Shown here in pieces: positions 35,210 to 44,612 of a stretch of 64,000 bases of DNA. The stretch is from Mesorhizobium sophorae (GTDB lineage Bacteria > Pseudomonadota > Alphaproteobacteria > Rhizobiales > Rhizobiaceae). The position numbers and the translations under genes were made by a program. Below the pieces are notes generated by a model that did no database searches, had not been told where the DNA came from, and saw nothing but the letters and a program-made list of their open reading frames with translations. Position 1 is the first letter of the stretch; the number at the start of each line of letters is the position of its first letter. The DNA lies in NCBI RefSeq assembly GCF_002270415.1, contig NZ_NNRI01000021.1, positions 1 through 64,000 of the forward strand. Reading direction: 5' to 3'.

Positions 35210-35913
35210 GTACAGCGGACCACGACCCATCGGCGCGGCAGGACTTCGAAGCCGTTGGCGCTGTCCGACCGCTTGACGATCTCCATCGTGAACGTTCCGA
35301 GCTTTTGCAGGGCGCCGCGCAGTTTCGGCCCCGCATAGTCGCCATCGGCAAAGACATGGCGCAGCCACGGCCAGCGCTTGAGGATGGATTTCAAGACGGC
35401 CGGCGCGCCGTCGCGGTCTTGAATGTCGGCGGCGTGAACGACCACGCCGACCATCAGGCCCAGCGTGTCGACGACGATGTGGCGCTTGCGGCCCATGATC
35501 TTCTTGCCAGCGTCGAAGCCTCGTATTCCGCCGCTTTCGGTGGCCTTGACCGTCTGGCTGTCGATGACGCCGGCAGACGGGCTTGCTTCCCTGCCTTCGC
35601 GTTCGCGCGCCGCCATGACGAGTTCATTGTTGATGGTGCGCAGCAGTCCTTCGTCACGCCAGCGCCAGAAGTATTTCTGCACCATCGAGAACGGGGGGAA
35701 GTCCTTGGGCAGAAGCCGCCATGCTCCGCCCGACGAAGCCATGTAAAGCAGCGCGTTCACAACCTCGCGCAGGTCCGTCTTGCGGGGGCGGCCGATCCGG
35801 TTCGGCGCCGGCATCAGCGGCTCGATCAGCGCCCACTCCGCGTTCGTCAGGTCGCTTGCGTAGCGCGGGCAGCGCCGTTCATAGTGAGGGCGAGTGGTTT
35901 CGGTCCAGGGCAT
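35210..35913 (-). pseudogene. IS5-family transposase, 3' end lost
   Basis: The N-terminal and central parts are typical: DLTNAEWALIEPLMP, GRPRKTDLREVVNALLYMASSGGAWRLLPKDFPP, VIDSQTVKATESGG, DAGKKIMGRKRHIVVDTLG, DGDYAGPKL. After PRRWVV (about 35215) the family sequence stops, and the open frame runs on to 35074 through unrelated DNA. About 45 C-terminal residues with the catalytic Glu region are missing, so it is inactive. One IS end probably lies near 35955, upstream of the start. Confidence 0.85.
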
Positions 35914-36150
35914 CGTGATCTCCGTCGAATCTCAGCAATCCGACTGAATCACAACCCGCTGAAATCACTCACTTCTTTTTGGAGCAGATACTTAGAGCCG
36001 CGGCGGTCCACCAAATGCCTTCTGGATCAACGGCGAAGCAGCGGAATCCGACGCTGCACGCATCGAACCACCTGCGAATGATCGCCAAGCAACATCGAAT
36101 GCCGTCGAGGCCGGTCCTTCCCAATGGTATCGGTTAAAGCGCGGGCCTGT

Positions 36151-37725
36151 CTACGTAGAAGGCCCGACACTATCACCAATACGCTTCGAGAGGTTCCTTC
36201 CACCATAAAACTCTTCCGCTGCCTTTCGGCAGACAACCGTGTAGAACTCATCCGCATCCTCGATGGTGTAGCCAGCGCCCGCGAAACAGCCGCGCGCTAT
36301 CTCGTGAAGCGTATGCCGCATTGAACCCGTGTCATCGTACACTGCGTTGACGCACGCAATGATTACCATGACCTCTTCCTTCGAGAGCCGCTGCCGACCA
36401 CTCATTAAACGAGCGTGGTTGATGCAGGCGACGGCATTGGCGCATGTGAATGAATCGCCCAGTCCAGAGCAGTCCTCGAAACCATTACCCTGCTCGTTCA
36501 ACTTGAAATGCGCGATGGGCAGGTATTTCATGTCCGCGATTTGCGGATGGTTCAGATCCGCGACCACTGCGGGCTCCTGACCCGATCGGATCTCCTGGAG
36601 CCGGGTTTCGAAATTGTGCAGCCACGGACCCACCAAGCTAGTGTTGCGCTGCAGCTTGTTCTTGTCGGGTTTCTCGAACATCAGAGTCGAATCGAGCTTC
36701 TCAGTCTCCACCGGTGACAGGAAGCCGTGCTCAACCAGAGTCTTCATCACGACCTTTTCGGCATGGCCCCAGTGCGCAGCATAGACCTGTCTAAAATTAA
36801 GAATGGCTTGGCCGGCCGCGAACTGAGCTTCCTCGCCAAGCCCGCAGTCCTTGTCGAGGAGTGCTTCGAGTGTCTCGTTGCATCGCTTGAGAGTTACGCC
36901 CTTCTCGCTGCGGATGGTATCGTGGAAGTGCCGGGCACCCTTGTTCACGAAGGGATGAGTGATTGACCTTGACGTGTAGCCGTAGGCACCGGTCTTCTCG
37001 TTGAGTACGCCTGTCAAAGCGTACTTGTTCTTCTGATCGTACAGCTGGCTCTTTGTAAGGTCCGGATCCTTGGGGACTTGCGGCGGCCTGTACTTGGTCA
37101 CGCACTCATTTTTAACAAGATGACCCTTCATGCACGCCAGGTTCAGAATGAGTGACGCGCGCGCCTGCTCATCGTCCACGAGGCGCGCGACGTGCACGCG
37201 GGTCGCCGCCCGGTAATCAATCAACGTTGCAAATTGATTGTTGCCACAGGTACGGATTCGATCCGCGGTGCGCTCACTCGAACGCTGGGTTTCGGCGCCG
37301 GCGGCGTGATAGCTGTCATAATACTCCCTCGCTTTCGCGTGAGCGGTCCTGAGCCGCTCGTTGCTGGTGAAGCCCATTTTCCCGTCATGCAACGCCGTGG
37401 TGGACAGGAAGAAGTTGTTGGCGACTTCGTTGTAGGCGTAGCCCGCACCCGCGAGGAACAAGCCGTACTTAACCGCGCGCGCGGAAAGGCTCGATCCTTG
37501 CCCCGTTCCGCCTTTCCCCGCTCCTTTCCTGCCGAGCTCTCCCTCCGGATTCAGCAGTGCAGAATGCCTTGCAGGGGGTGGCGCCGTGCTCTGGGAACCA
37601 ACCTCGGTGAGTGCACGAACCCAAGCGTAAAATACACTCCTCGCACTCGGATCCCCAGCCACTCCGTCAAGAAGCCGCTGGGTCCCCGTTAATGCGCCTT
37701 TAGGTTCTCTATTTCCACCCCTCAT
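36151..37725 (-). CDS. Unknown ~524-aa protein, effector-like
   Basis: The start at 37725 (MRGGNREPKGALTGTQRLL) follows AAGGG; the frame is open to 37794. The polar, Ser/Pro/Gly-rich N-terminal ~90 residues have no predicted structure. The rest is a large helical region with motifs I cannot place (LFLAGAGYAYNEVANNFFLS, FEDCSGLGDSFTCANAVACINHARLMSGRQRLS, GSMRHTLHEIARGCFAGAGY). There is no signal peptide. Its isolated position between two T6SS operons, with a disordered N-terminus and no metabolic context, suggests a secreted effector; this is inference. It is flanked by a broken IS5. Confidence 0.7.
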   Translation of the reverse strand: MRGGNREPKGALTGTQRLLDGVAGDPSARSVFYAWVRALTEVGSQSTAPPPARHSALLNPEGELGRKGAGKGGTGQGSSLSARAVKYGLFLAGAGYAYNEVANNFFLSTTALHDGKMGFTSNERLRTAHAKAREYYDSYHAAGAETQRSSERTADRIRTCGNNQFATLIDYRAATRVHVARLVDDEQARASLILNLACMKGHLVKNECVTKYRPPQVPKDPDLTKSQLYDQKNKYALTGVLNEKTGAYGYTSRSITHPFVNKGARHFHDTIRSEKGVTLKRCNETLEALLDKDCGLGEEAQFAAGQAILNFRQVYAAHWGHAEKVVMKTLVEHGFLSPVETEKLDSTLMFEKPDKNKLQRNTSLVGPWLHNFETRLQEIRSGQEPAVVADLNHPQIADMKYLPIAHFKLNEQGNGFEDCSGLGDSFTCANAVACINHARLMSGRQRLSKEEVMVIIACVNAVYDDTGSMRHTLHEIARGCFAGAGYTIEDADEFYTVVCRKAAEEFYGGRNLSKRIGDSVGPST

Positions 37726-37908
37726 GTCGCCCTTACGACGCCTCCGCTTCGCCGCTTTTTGATCTGCCGCACAGATCGATGTCGCGGTTACCAAACACCT
37801 GGCGCGTCAGCTCGCCCTTAATTTCGCGGGCGATCTCGTTACGGATGTGAATCCGAGCTCCCGCTCGGCGTCAGCGTCGCCGGCACCGGTCAAACCTGCT
37901 CTGGCCAG

Positions 37909-38271
37909 TCATCGCTGCAGGCGTCTTGTTGCCTCTTCCCGATTCTCATTTTCTCTTTGATCCTCTTTTGCAACCCATGCGTCCAGGACGTGGTCCAGCT
38001 CCGCTTCCCCTTGGGTCATGCCTTCGATCCACCATTCCGTGGTCACTGCCGCCACTCCATACCAGGATAGTGAGCGTCCCATGCTAGTGCCTGGCAGCCG
38101 CCCCTTGCCATGCACAATCAATATTCCATGATGCACGGCGACAGAGTTGCTCTCGGTCAGGCTCGACGACCAAGCAGCCTCGTGGCCGCCCCTTTTTGCA
38201 GAATTTGACGCACGCAACCGCTCACCCCAGGCATTCACTGCTCCTCTACATGCGCAGCCGATATCAGCCAC
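37909..38271 (-). CDS. Small hypothetical ORF upstream of the effector-like gene
   Basis: A 120-aa frame whose C-terminal half looks protein-like (VAVHHGILIVHGKGRLPG...WWIEGMTQGEAELDHVLDAWVAKEDQ). It lies on the same strand and upstream of the effector-like gene, where a chaperone or immunity gene might sit. The N-terminal part falls in direct repeat B, and GC use is not decisive. A start further in is possible. This is a low-confidence gene. Confidence 0.35.
   Translation of the reverse strand: MADIGCACRGAVNAWGERLRASNSAKRGGHEAAWSSSLTESNSVAVHHGILIVHGKGRLPGTSMGRSLSWYGVAAVTTEWWIEGMTQGEAELDHVLDAWVAKEDQRENENREEATRRLQR
38228..38265. repeat. Imperfect ~37-bp direct repeat, copy B
   Basis: Partner of 33159-33196. 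It begins CAGGCATTCACTGCTCC and ends AGCCGATAT. It lies about 160 bp upstream of tssA. Confidence 0.65.
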
Positions 38272-38426
38272 AGGATGAAGCGTGGACTCCGCGCTTCAGC
38301 ATACCTGCATATCAATCACGCATGCGAAATATCCCGGGATCATCATTAAAATGAGCGAAAGGGCCCAAGGCACTCCGGGATCGGGGTAGCACGGACCCAG
38401 TAAAAGTCACGACGTCCAGGGTTGTC

Positions 38427-39416
38427 ATGCTCGATGCAGAATATCTATTGAGGCCGGTCAGCGAGGGCAACGCGTGCGGGGACGCTCTCGATTACGACTT
38501 AAGCTTCCTGGAATTTGAGATGGCGTCGCAGGGGAGGCCTGCCCAGCATATCGGCGGCTCTCTCAAGGCGGAAGAGGCTCCCAATTGGGAAGAGGTGTGG
38601 CGGCTCGGCCTCGACCTTGCTACGCGTACCAAAGACCTTCGCATCGGCGTCTTGCTGACACGCTCCGCTGTCAGCCAGTTCGGCTTCTCTGGACTGGCCA
38701 AGAGCCTTGAGCTTCTCGTCGCTTATGTCGAGATTTACTGGCCGGAGCTACATCCGCGGCCGGATGCAGACGACGGCGGCGACCAGACCGTGCGTCTCAA
38801 TGCTTTGGCAAATCTGTGCGATCCCTCCGGGCTTATGGCGGACATCCGCCGCGTTCCTCTCACCGCTTCCAGGCGGTTCGGAGCATTTGCGCTCGGTGAC
38901 TGGATGTCAGCGCAGCAGTCTCAGCCATGTGAAGTTGATACCACGACCATCAAACTCGCCTTTGGCGACACCGATCCTGGCCAGTTCGACCAAACAAGCG
39001 GTGATCTCGACGCCAGCCTCTCGGCGGTCATCGATTTGGATGGTAGCGTTAAGCGGCGCGTCGACATGGCCGAAGCCGTCCGTTTCCAACCTCTAACAGC
39101 GCTGCTTCGCCAAGGCAAGGAACTGGTCGATGCCCATAGACGCTCCGAGCCCGTGGCCGCAATGCCCCTGTCGGAGGATTCTGGCGACGCCCCATATCCG
39201 GGAGAGATCCGCGACCGAGATGACGTCGTCAATATCCTCGGCCGCGTTTGCCGCTGGTATCAAGTTAACGAGCCGGCCAGCCCCGTACCAGCGCTGCTCG
39301 AGCGGGCGAAGCGTCTCGTGTCGAAGGACTTCATGGCTCTAGTGGCAGAGCTGGCGCCGGAGGGTGCTGCGCACTACCGCTCCATAGCCGGCCTGATTGC
39401 CGACGAGGGTACTTGA
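38427..39416 (+). CDS. tssA: T6SS cap/baseplate protein TssA
   Basis: TssA primes sheath assembly. The 329-aa protein has the ImpA-N domain at the start (LLRPVSEGNACGDALDYDLSFLEFE, PNWEEVWRLGLDL, RIGVLLTRS) and a helical C-terminus with RVCRWYQVNEPASPVP, a conserved TssA feature. It is the first gene of the rightward operon; tssB follows after 39 bp. The region upstream (38270-38426) must hold the operon promoter, but no clear sigma-54 site is seen. Confidence 0.92.
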   Translation: MLDAEYLLRPVSEGNACGDALDYDLSFLEFEMASQGRPAQHIGGSLKAEEAPNWEEVWRLGLDLATRTKDLRIGVLLTRSAVSQFGFSGLAKSLELLVAYVEIYWPELHPRPDADDGGDQTVRLNALANLCDPSGLMADIRRVPLTASRRFGAFALGDWMSAQQSQPCEVDTTTIKLAFGDTDPGQFDQTSGDLDASLSAVIDLDGSVKRRVDMAEAVRFQPLTALLRQGKELVDAHRRSEPVAAMPLSEDSGDAPYPGEIRDRDDVVNILGRVCRWYQVNEPASPVPALLERAKRLVSKDFMALVAELAPEGAAHYRSIAGLIADEGT

Positions 39417-39455
39417 GGCATCGCAACTTCATAGCCGACAAGGAGAATGGAACAC

Positions 39456-39989
39456 ATGGCAAAGGAGAGCAGTCAAAAGTTCATTTCGCGAAATCGCCCT
39501 CCTCGCGTCCAAATCGAATACGACGTCGAGACCTACGGCTCGCAAAAGAAGGTGCAGCTTCCCTTCGTGGTCGGCGTCATGTCTGATCTCGTAGGCGATC
39601 CTGCCGCGCCGTTGCCTCCGCTTGCCGAGCGCAAGATGATGGAGATCGACATTGACAACTTCGATGATCGGCTCAAATCGCTGAAGCCCAGGGTGGCGAT
39701 GCGGGTAGCGAACCTGTTGACGGGCGAAGGCCAGCTTGCCATCGAATTGAGTTTCGAGCGAATGCACGATTTCTCGCCTGCGGCCGTGGCGCGTAAGGTC
39801 GACAGTTTGAACAAGCTGCTTGAGGCGCGAACGCAGCTTTCTAATCTTCTAGCCTACATGGACGGCAAGAACGGTGCCGAGCGGTTGATCGCCAATTTGC
39901 TCGCCGACCGGTCCCTGCTCAGCGCCCTGAGCGGCGTGCCCGAGGCTGAACATAAAGCGCCTCAGTTGCCACCCACAGAGACGAAGTAG
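39456..39989 (+). CDS. tssB: T6SS sheath small subunit TssB
   Basis: One half of the contractile sheath. The 177-aa start at 39456 (MAKESSQKFISRNRPPRVQIEYD) is 9 nt from AAGGAG; the ATG at 39447 is too close to it. The family pattern is clear: RPPRVQIEYDVE, KKVQLPFVVGVMSDL, and a C-terminal helix ARTQLSNLLAYMDGK that binds TssC. It is followed by tssC after 8 bp. Confidence 0.95.
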   Translation: MAKESSQKFISRNRPPRVQIEYDVETYGSQKKVQLPFVVGVMSDLVGDPAAPLPPLAERKMMEIDIDNFDDRLKSLKPRVAMRVANLLTGEGQLAIELSFERMHDFSPAAVARKVDSLNKLLEARTQLSNLLAYMDGKNGAERLIANLLADRSLLSALSGVPEAEHKAPQLPPTETK

Positions 39990-39997
39990 AATTGATC

Positions 39998-41500
39998 ATG
40001 ACGTCCACAGATACAATCTCCGCCGTGTTGCAAGACGCCACTGTTGCTACGTTTGATCCGGACGGTTTCAGCAGCTTGCTACAATGCGAGTTAAGGATCT
40101 ACTCGGACCAAGCCCGTGATGCCGTGGATAGCGCAGTCAGAACACTGGCCGAGCAGGCGCTTGGTAACACGTCCCTGATCAGCGACGACATCGTGGCTAC
40201 TATCCAGTCGATTATTGCGTCCATCGATGACAAGCTGTCCACACAAGTCAACGAGATCCTCCATCACGAGGATTTCCAAAATCTGGAATCAGCCTGGCGG
40301 GGCTTGCATCACCTTACGGTGAACACCGAGACAGACGAGACGCTAAAGATTCGCTTTCTTCCCGTCTCCAAGAAGGAGCTTTCTCGTGCCCTGAAAAAAT
40401 ACAAGGGCGTCTCCTGGGATCAGAGCCCGCTATTCAAGAAAATCTACGAAGAAGAATATGGGCAGATCGGCGGTGAACCCTATGGCTGCCTGATTGCCGA
40501 CTACTATTTCGACCATACCCCGCCAGACATAGAATTGCTATCGGGACTCGCGCAAATTGCTGCGGCAAGCCACTCCCCTCTCATTTCTGCTGTCTCCCCG
40601 CATCTGCTGCAGATGGACTCTTGGCGCGAGCTCTCGAACCCACGCGACATCACGAAGATTTTCCTAACGCCCGAGCACGCCACTTGGCGAGCATTTCGCG
40701 AGAGCGAAAACTCGCGATACGTGGCGCTGACGCTGCCGCGCACCCTCGGGCGGTTGCCCTACGGGACCAAGACCAACCCGGTCGACGAATTCGCCTTCGA
40801 GGAGGAGACGGACGGCGGCGATAGCCAAAGGTACCTCTGGACGAACGCAGCCTATGCCATGGGGGTAAACATCACACGCTCGTTTAAGCTCTACGGCTGG
40901 CTCTCCAGAATACGCGGTGTAGAATCCGGTGGCCTCGTCGAAGGCCTGCCGGTGCATACCTTCCGAAGCGACGACGGCGGCGTTGATCTAAAATGCCCCA
41001 CTGAGACCGCGATCAGCGACCGCCGCGAGGCCGAGCTCTCCAAGAACGGCCTTCTGCCGCTGCTGCACCGCAAGAATACCGATCTTGGCGTATTTATTGG
41101 CGCTCAGACCGTCAACAAACCGATCAAGTACGAAGACTTGGACGCGTCAGCGAATGCTGAGCTCAGCGCTAGGCTACCCTACATTTTCGCAATCTGCCGC
41201 TTTGCCCATTATTTGAAGTGCCTGGTTCGGGACAAGATTGGCACGTTTAAAGAGCGCCATGAGGTCGAGGAGTGGCTCAACCAATGGATCCAGCGTTACG
41301 TCCACCCCTCGCCCGAGCTGGGGAGCGAAGAAAGCAAGGCACAACAGCCGCTCTCCTCAGCCAAGGTCGAGGTGGACGAGGCTGAAGACAATCCTGGTTA
41401 TTACACTGCCAGATTCTATCTGCGGCCGCATTACCAGCTTGAAGGCTTGACCATCTCTCTGAGGCTGGTGTCGCGCCTGCCGTCTGCCCGAAAAGGCTGA
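39998..41500 (+). CDS. tssC: T6SS sheath large subunit TssC
   Basis: Forms the sheath with TssB. The 500-aa product starts at ATG 39998, 8 bp after the tssB stop. Typical segments: LESAWRGLHHLTVNTETDE, SPLFKKIYEEEYGQIGGEPYG, SLDLG-type baseplate contacts, RLPYGTKTNPVDEFAFEE, and the C-terminal DIRFYLRPHY-like motif ARFYLRPHYQLEGL. It looks complete. A 131-bp gap separates it from hcp. Confidence 0.95.
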   Translation: MTSTDTISAVLQDATVATFDPDGFSSLLQCELRIYSDQARDAVDSAVRTLAEQALGNTSLISDDIVATIQSIIASIDDKLSTQVNEILHHEDFQNLESAWRGLHHLTVNTETDETLKIRFLPVSKKELSRALKKYKGVSWDQSPLFKKIYEEEYGQIGGEPYGCLIADYYFDHTPPDIELLSGLAQIAAASHSPLISAVSPHLLQMDSWRELSNPRDITKIFLTPEHATWRAFRESENSRYVALTLPRTLGRLPYGTKTNPVDEFAFEEETDGGDSQRYLWTNAAYAMGVNITRSFKLYGWLSRIRGVESGGLVEGLPVHTFRSDDGGVDLKCPTETAISDRREAELSKNGLLPLLHRKNTDLGVFIGAQTVNKPIKYEDLDASANAELSARLPYIFAICRFAHYLKCLVRDKIGTFKERHEVEEWLNQWIQRYVHPSPELGSEESKAQQPLSSAKVEVDEAEDNPGYYTARFYLRPHYQLEGLTISLRLVSRLPSARKG

Positions 41501-41631
41501 GAGGGTACGTCCTTCCATAAAGGAAGTGGCGAAGGCAAATTTGGTCCGCAGAGGGCCGTTCGCCGCACCCGGCAGCTCTATATGACAAAACCGCCCGGCC
41601 CCAGTGTCACGATACCGAAGGAGAATTCGTC

Positions 41632-42168
41632 ATGGCGTTCGACGCAGTCATGAAGTTCAACACAGTGTCCAAGGATGGCATTCAGCCCAAAGGGGAATCT
41701 CTTATCCTGAAGGATGGTTTTACGCTTGCCGACGAATGGAGCTTCTCAATCGAAAACAAGCTCAACATCGGGCCTCACACTGTCGGCGCTGGGACAGGCA
41801 AGGCTGAATTCGAGGTTTTCACTATTAAGAAGCAGGTGGATAGCGCCTCATCCGCGCTGTACGTGGCCTGCGGTCGAGGCGCGCATTTTAACGACGTTGA
41901 CTTAAAGCTCTTCAAGTCGACAGGCAGCGGACTTCTCACAGCTGATTCCAACCTATTCTTGCACTGGAGTTTCAACATGCTCGCGATCGAGAAGGTCGAG
42001 TGGGCCTATGCGGAAGACGCTCCGGAGGAGACGATCACCTGCCGGTTCGGCGCCTGCAAGATGATCTATTACAAGCAGGATATGCATGGCGCTCTAACCA
42101 AGGCAGGCGAAGGGATCTGGAACCAGGTCTCGAACAGCGCCGAGTTCAATAAGCTGGTTGTCAGCTGA
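41632..42168 (+). CDS. hcp: T6SS tube protein Hcp (TssD)
   Basis: Hexamers of Hcp stack into the inner tube and also leave the cell. The 178-aa protein has a strong GAAGGAG site 9 nt upstream. It shows the Hcp beta-barrel pattern: FDAVMKFNTVSKDGIQPKGES, IENKLNIGPHTVGAGTGKAEF, FTIKKQVDSASSALYVACGRG, and the C-terminal ITCRFGACKMIYYKQD. Its position inside the tss operon marks this as the structural Hcp of the system. Confidence 0.95.
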   Translation: MAFDAVMKFNTVSKDGIQPKGESLILKDGFTLADEWSFSIENKLNIGPHTVGAGTGKAEFEVFTIKKQVDSASSALYVACGRGAHFNDVDLKLFKSTGSGLLTADSNLFLHWSFNMLAIEKVEWAYAEDAPEETITCRFGACKMIYYKQDMHGALTKAGEGIWNQVSNSAEFNKLVVS

Positions 42169-42222
42169 CGGTGGCGAAATTGGCAGTCGCCTCGTCGAAA
42201 ATTGCGATTCTGGAGATCGAAC

Positions 42223-42726
42223 ATGACCAGGCATCTTAGGCGGGATCTGGTGCAGCCTTCCCTCCTCGACAGGCTCACTGACGATGAGCCGAACAGCGCG
42301 TGCGAAACGCAGGACAAGCGCAGTTTCTCAATTCGCCAACTACAAGAGGTGATTCTACGCGACGTGTCCTGGCTGTTGAACACGAATCAATTGGCTTCAA
42401 GCGTGGCACTCCACGCATACCCCCTCGTCGCGGCCAGCACACTCAACTACGGGGTCCGGCCTCTCAGCGGGCACATCCGCGAAGGCATCGATTCGAGCGC
42501 CTTGGGAGACGAAATCGCCGAGAGCCTGCAGCGATTCGAGCCGCGGCTCTTACCGCGCAGTATTAAGGTGATGGTCCTCAACGACGGACAGGACTGCAGC
42601 TCCTTTCGCTTTAAGATTGCGGCCTATCTGTGGGCGCTGCCTGCTCCGCTGCCGATGACAATGCGCACGGAGGTGGATCCCGAACTCCAAGTTGTCCGTG
42701 TTGGTTTGGATCCGGAGACAAGCTGA
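42223..42726 (+). CDS. tssE: T6SS baseplate protein TssE (gp25-like)
   Basis: A 167-aa protein of the phage gp25 lysozyme-like family that nucleates the sheath. The start at 42223 (MTRHLRRDLVQPSLLDRLTDDEP) follows TGGAG. Diagnostic segments are LLDRLTDDEP, LQEVILRDVSWLLNTNQ, YPLVAASTLNYGVRPLSG and IRRFEPRL-like LQRFEPRLLPRSIKV. The TGATG overlap couples it to tssF. Confidence 0.92.
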   Translation: MTRHLRRDLVQPSLLDRLTDDEPNSACETQDKRSFSIRQLQEVILRDVSWLLNTNQLASSVALHAYPLVAASTLNYGVRPLSGHIREGIDSSALGDEIAESLQRFEPRLLPRSIKVMVLNDGQDCSSFRFKIAAYLWALPAPLPMTMRTEVDPELQVVRVGLDPETS

Positions 42727-44612
42727 TGGATCCCCGGCTTCTCGGATTGTACAACGATGAGCTGGCCTACATGCGCGAGATGGGGGCCGAATTTGCTCGC
42801 TCCTTCCCGAAGGTTGCCGGACGGCTCGGGATGGAAGCAGAAGAGGTCGCCGATCCTTATGTCGAGCGGCTGCTGGAAGGCTTCGCCTTCATGGCCGCGC
42901 GGGTGCAGCTGAAGCTGCAGTCACGTTTCCCGAATTTCACGCAGCACCTGTTGGAGATGGTGTATCCGCACTTTCTACCGCCGATACCGTCGATGACGAT
43001 CGTGCGCTTCGAACCGGATGCGGAAGCCGGACCGATCGAGAATGCATACGTCGTGCCGCGCGGAACCAAACTTTTCGGCCGACTCGCTCCGGGCGCCGTC
43101 ACCCATTGCGAGTTCCGCACGGCTCACGACGTCCATCTATGGCCGATCATGGTGAGCGCCGCCGACTACTTCGCGACGCCCGGGCAGATCTCCTCCCTGG
43201 ATCTTCCGGCCCGGCAACAGGTGAAGGCTGCCTTTCGACTGCGGCTTCGTACCACCAACGGCATGCCATTCAATCGACTCTCACTTAAGGCCCTGACACT
43301 ACACCTTCTCGGGCCCGGTGGCATCGGTGCGGCGCTTGCCGAGCAGCTGATCGCCGACACACGCGCCATCGTTGCCCGTCCCGTCGGCCGGCCAATCACT
43401 TGGCAGGAGAGAATCCCGCTCAATATGCTGCGGCAGCGTGGTCTCGAGCCGAACTGCGCGCTCCTGCCCGAGGTCCCACGCTCCTTCGACGGTTACCGTC
43501 TCCTGCAGGAGTATTTCGCCATCGCGGAGCGGACGTTGTTCGTCGAGGTGAGTGGGCTTGCCGACGCCGTGTCCCTGTCAACGACGGAAAGCCTCGAGAT
43601 CGTGTTCGCGCTTGGCCGAGTCGAACCACGGCTGGAACGTCATCTCGGACCTGAGAACATCGCTCTCTTCGCGACCCCTGCGATCAATTTGTTCGAACGC
43701 CAAGCTGATCGAATTCACGTGAGGGAAAAAGACCATGAGCATAATGTAATCGTAGACAGGATGAGGCCCCTCGACTTTGAGGTTCACTCCATCCTCGCAA
43801 TGAGTGGCTACGGAGAGAGCAACGGAGCAGCCCCCGCCGAGTTCCTCCCCTTCTACAGCATCAGCGCGCACGGCCGGGAGGAGCAGCACTCCAGGTACTA
43901 CATGCTCCGGCGGGAGCAGCGGCAGATGTCGGAGCACCAACGATCGAATGGGGCGCGAACTGGCTATATCGGCAGCGAGACCTTCGTCTCTCTGGTCGAT
44001 CGCCGGGCGGGTCCCTATTCGGCGGGACCTCAGCAGTTGTCGGTGCGCTGCCTGTGCTCGAACCGGGATTTGCCGCTGCTGTTACCGATCGGCCGAGACG
44101 AGACCGACTTCACCCTGGAAATCGGCGCTCCGGTTACCGCCACCCGGTGCATATCGCCACCGAGCCGACCAGGCCACTCCTTCGCCAACGGCGATTTCAC
44201 CTGGAAACTGATCAGCCACCTTTCGCTGAACTACCTTTCAGTCAGTAATTCCGACAGGGGTGGTCACCAAGGCGCAGAGGCGCTGCGCGAACTCCTGCGC
44301 CTCTACATCGATCCGGACAATGCGTGCGCCTCACGGCAGATCGACGGCATCCGGGAGATCCGGTCACAACCTGCGATCCGGCGGCTGCCTGGCGGTGGAC
44401 AAGCCGCCGTGGCACGTGGAATCGAGGTTGGCATCACCCTGGACGAAGCGGCTTTCGAAGGCGTCGGCATCTTTCCGCTCGCCTCGGTACTCAACCAGTT
44501 CTTCGCAAAATACGTTTCGATCAACAGCTTCACGGAGACGGTCGTCTCGACGTTGCAACGAGGGGAGATCATGCGATGGCCGACGATGACCGGCCGCCGG
44601 GCGATCCTCTGA
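42726..44612 (+). CDS. tssF: T6SS baseplate protein TssF
   Basis: A wedge protein of the baseplate, 628 aa. The start at 42726 (MDPRLLGLYNDELAYMREMG) matches the family opening exactly and overlaps the tssE stop (TGATG). Further marks: EFARSFPKVAGRLG, DPYVERLLEGFAFMAARVQLKL, MVYPHFLPPIPSM, and the C-terminal LSLNYLSVSNS and LASVLNQFFAKYVSINSFTETV. It overlaps tssG by 37 bp. Confidence 0.95.
   Translation: MDPRLLGLYNDELAYMREMGAEFARSFPKVAGRLGMEAEEVADPYVERLLEGFAFMAARVQLKLQSRFPNFTQHLLEMVYPHFLPPIPSMTIVRFEPDAEAGPIENAYVVPRGTKLFGRLAPGAVTHCEFRTAHDVHLWPIMVSAADYFATPGQISSLDLPARQQVKAAFRLRLRTTNGMPFNRLSLKALTLHLLGPGGIGAALAEQLIADTRAIVARPVGRPITWQERIPLNMLRQRGLEPNCALLPEVPRSFDGYRLLQEYFAIAERTLFVEVSGLADAVSLSTTESLEIVFALGRVEPRLERHLGPENIALFATPAINLFERQADRIHVREKDHEHNVIVDRMRPLDFEVHSILAMSGYGESNGAAPAEFLPFYSISAHGREEQHSRYYMLRREQRQMSEHQRSNGARTGYIGSETFVSLVDRRAGPYSAGPQQLSVRCLCSNRDLPLLLPIGRDETDFTLEIGAPVTATRCISPPSRPGHSFANGDFTWKLISHLSLNYLSVSNSDRGGHQGAEALRELLRLYIDPDNACASRQIDGIREIRSQPAIRRLPGGGQAAVARGIEVGITLDEAAFEGVGIFPLASVLNQFFAKYVSINSFTETVVSTLQRGEIMRWPTMTGRRAIL

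Noticed and set aside
36900..37000. A Fic motif in the effector-like protein (HPFVNKGAR)
   Set aside because: Fic needs HPFx(D/E)GN(G/K)R; the GNGR core is not present and the surroundings do not resemble the Fic helix bundle.
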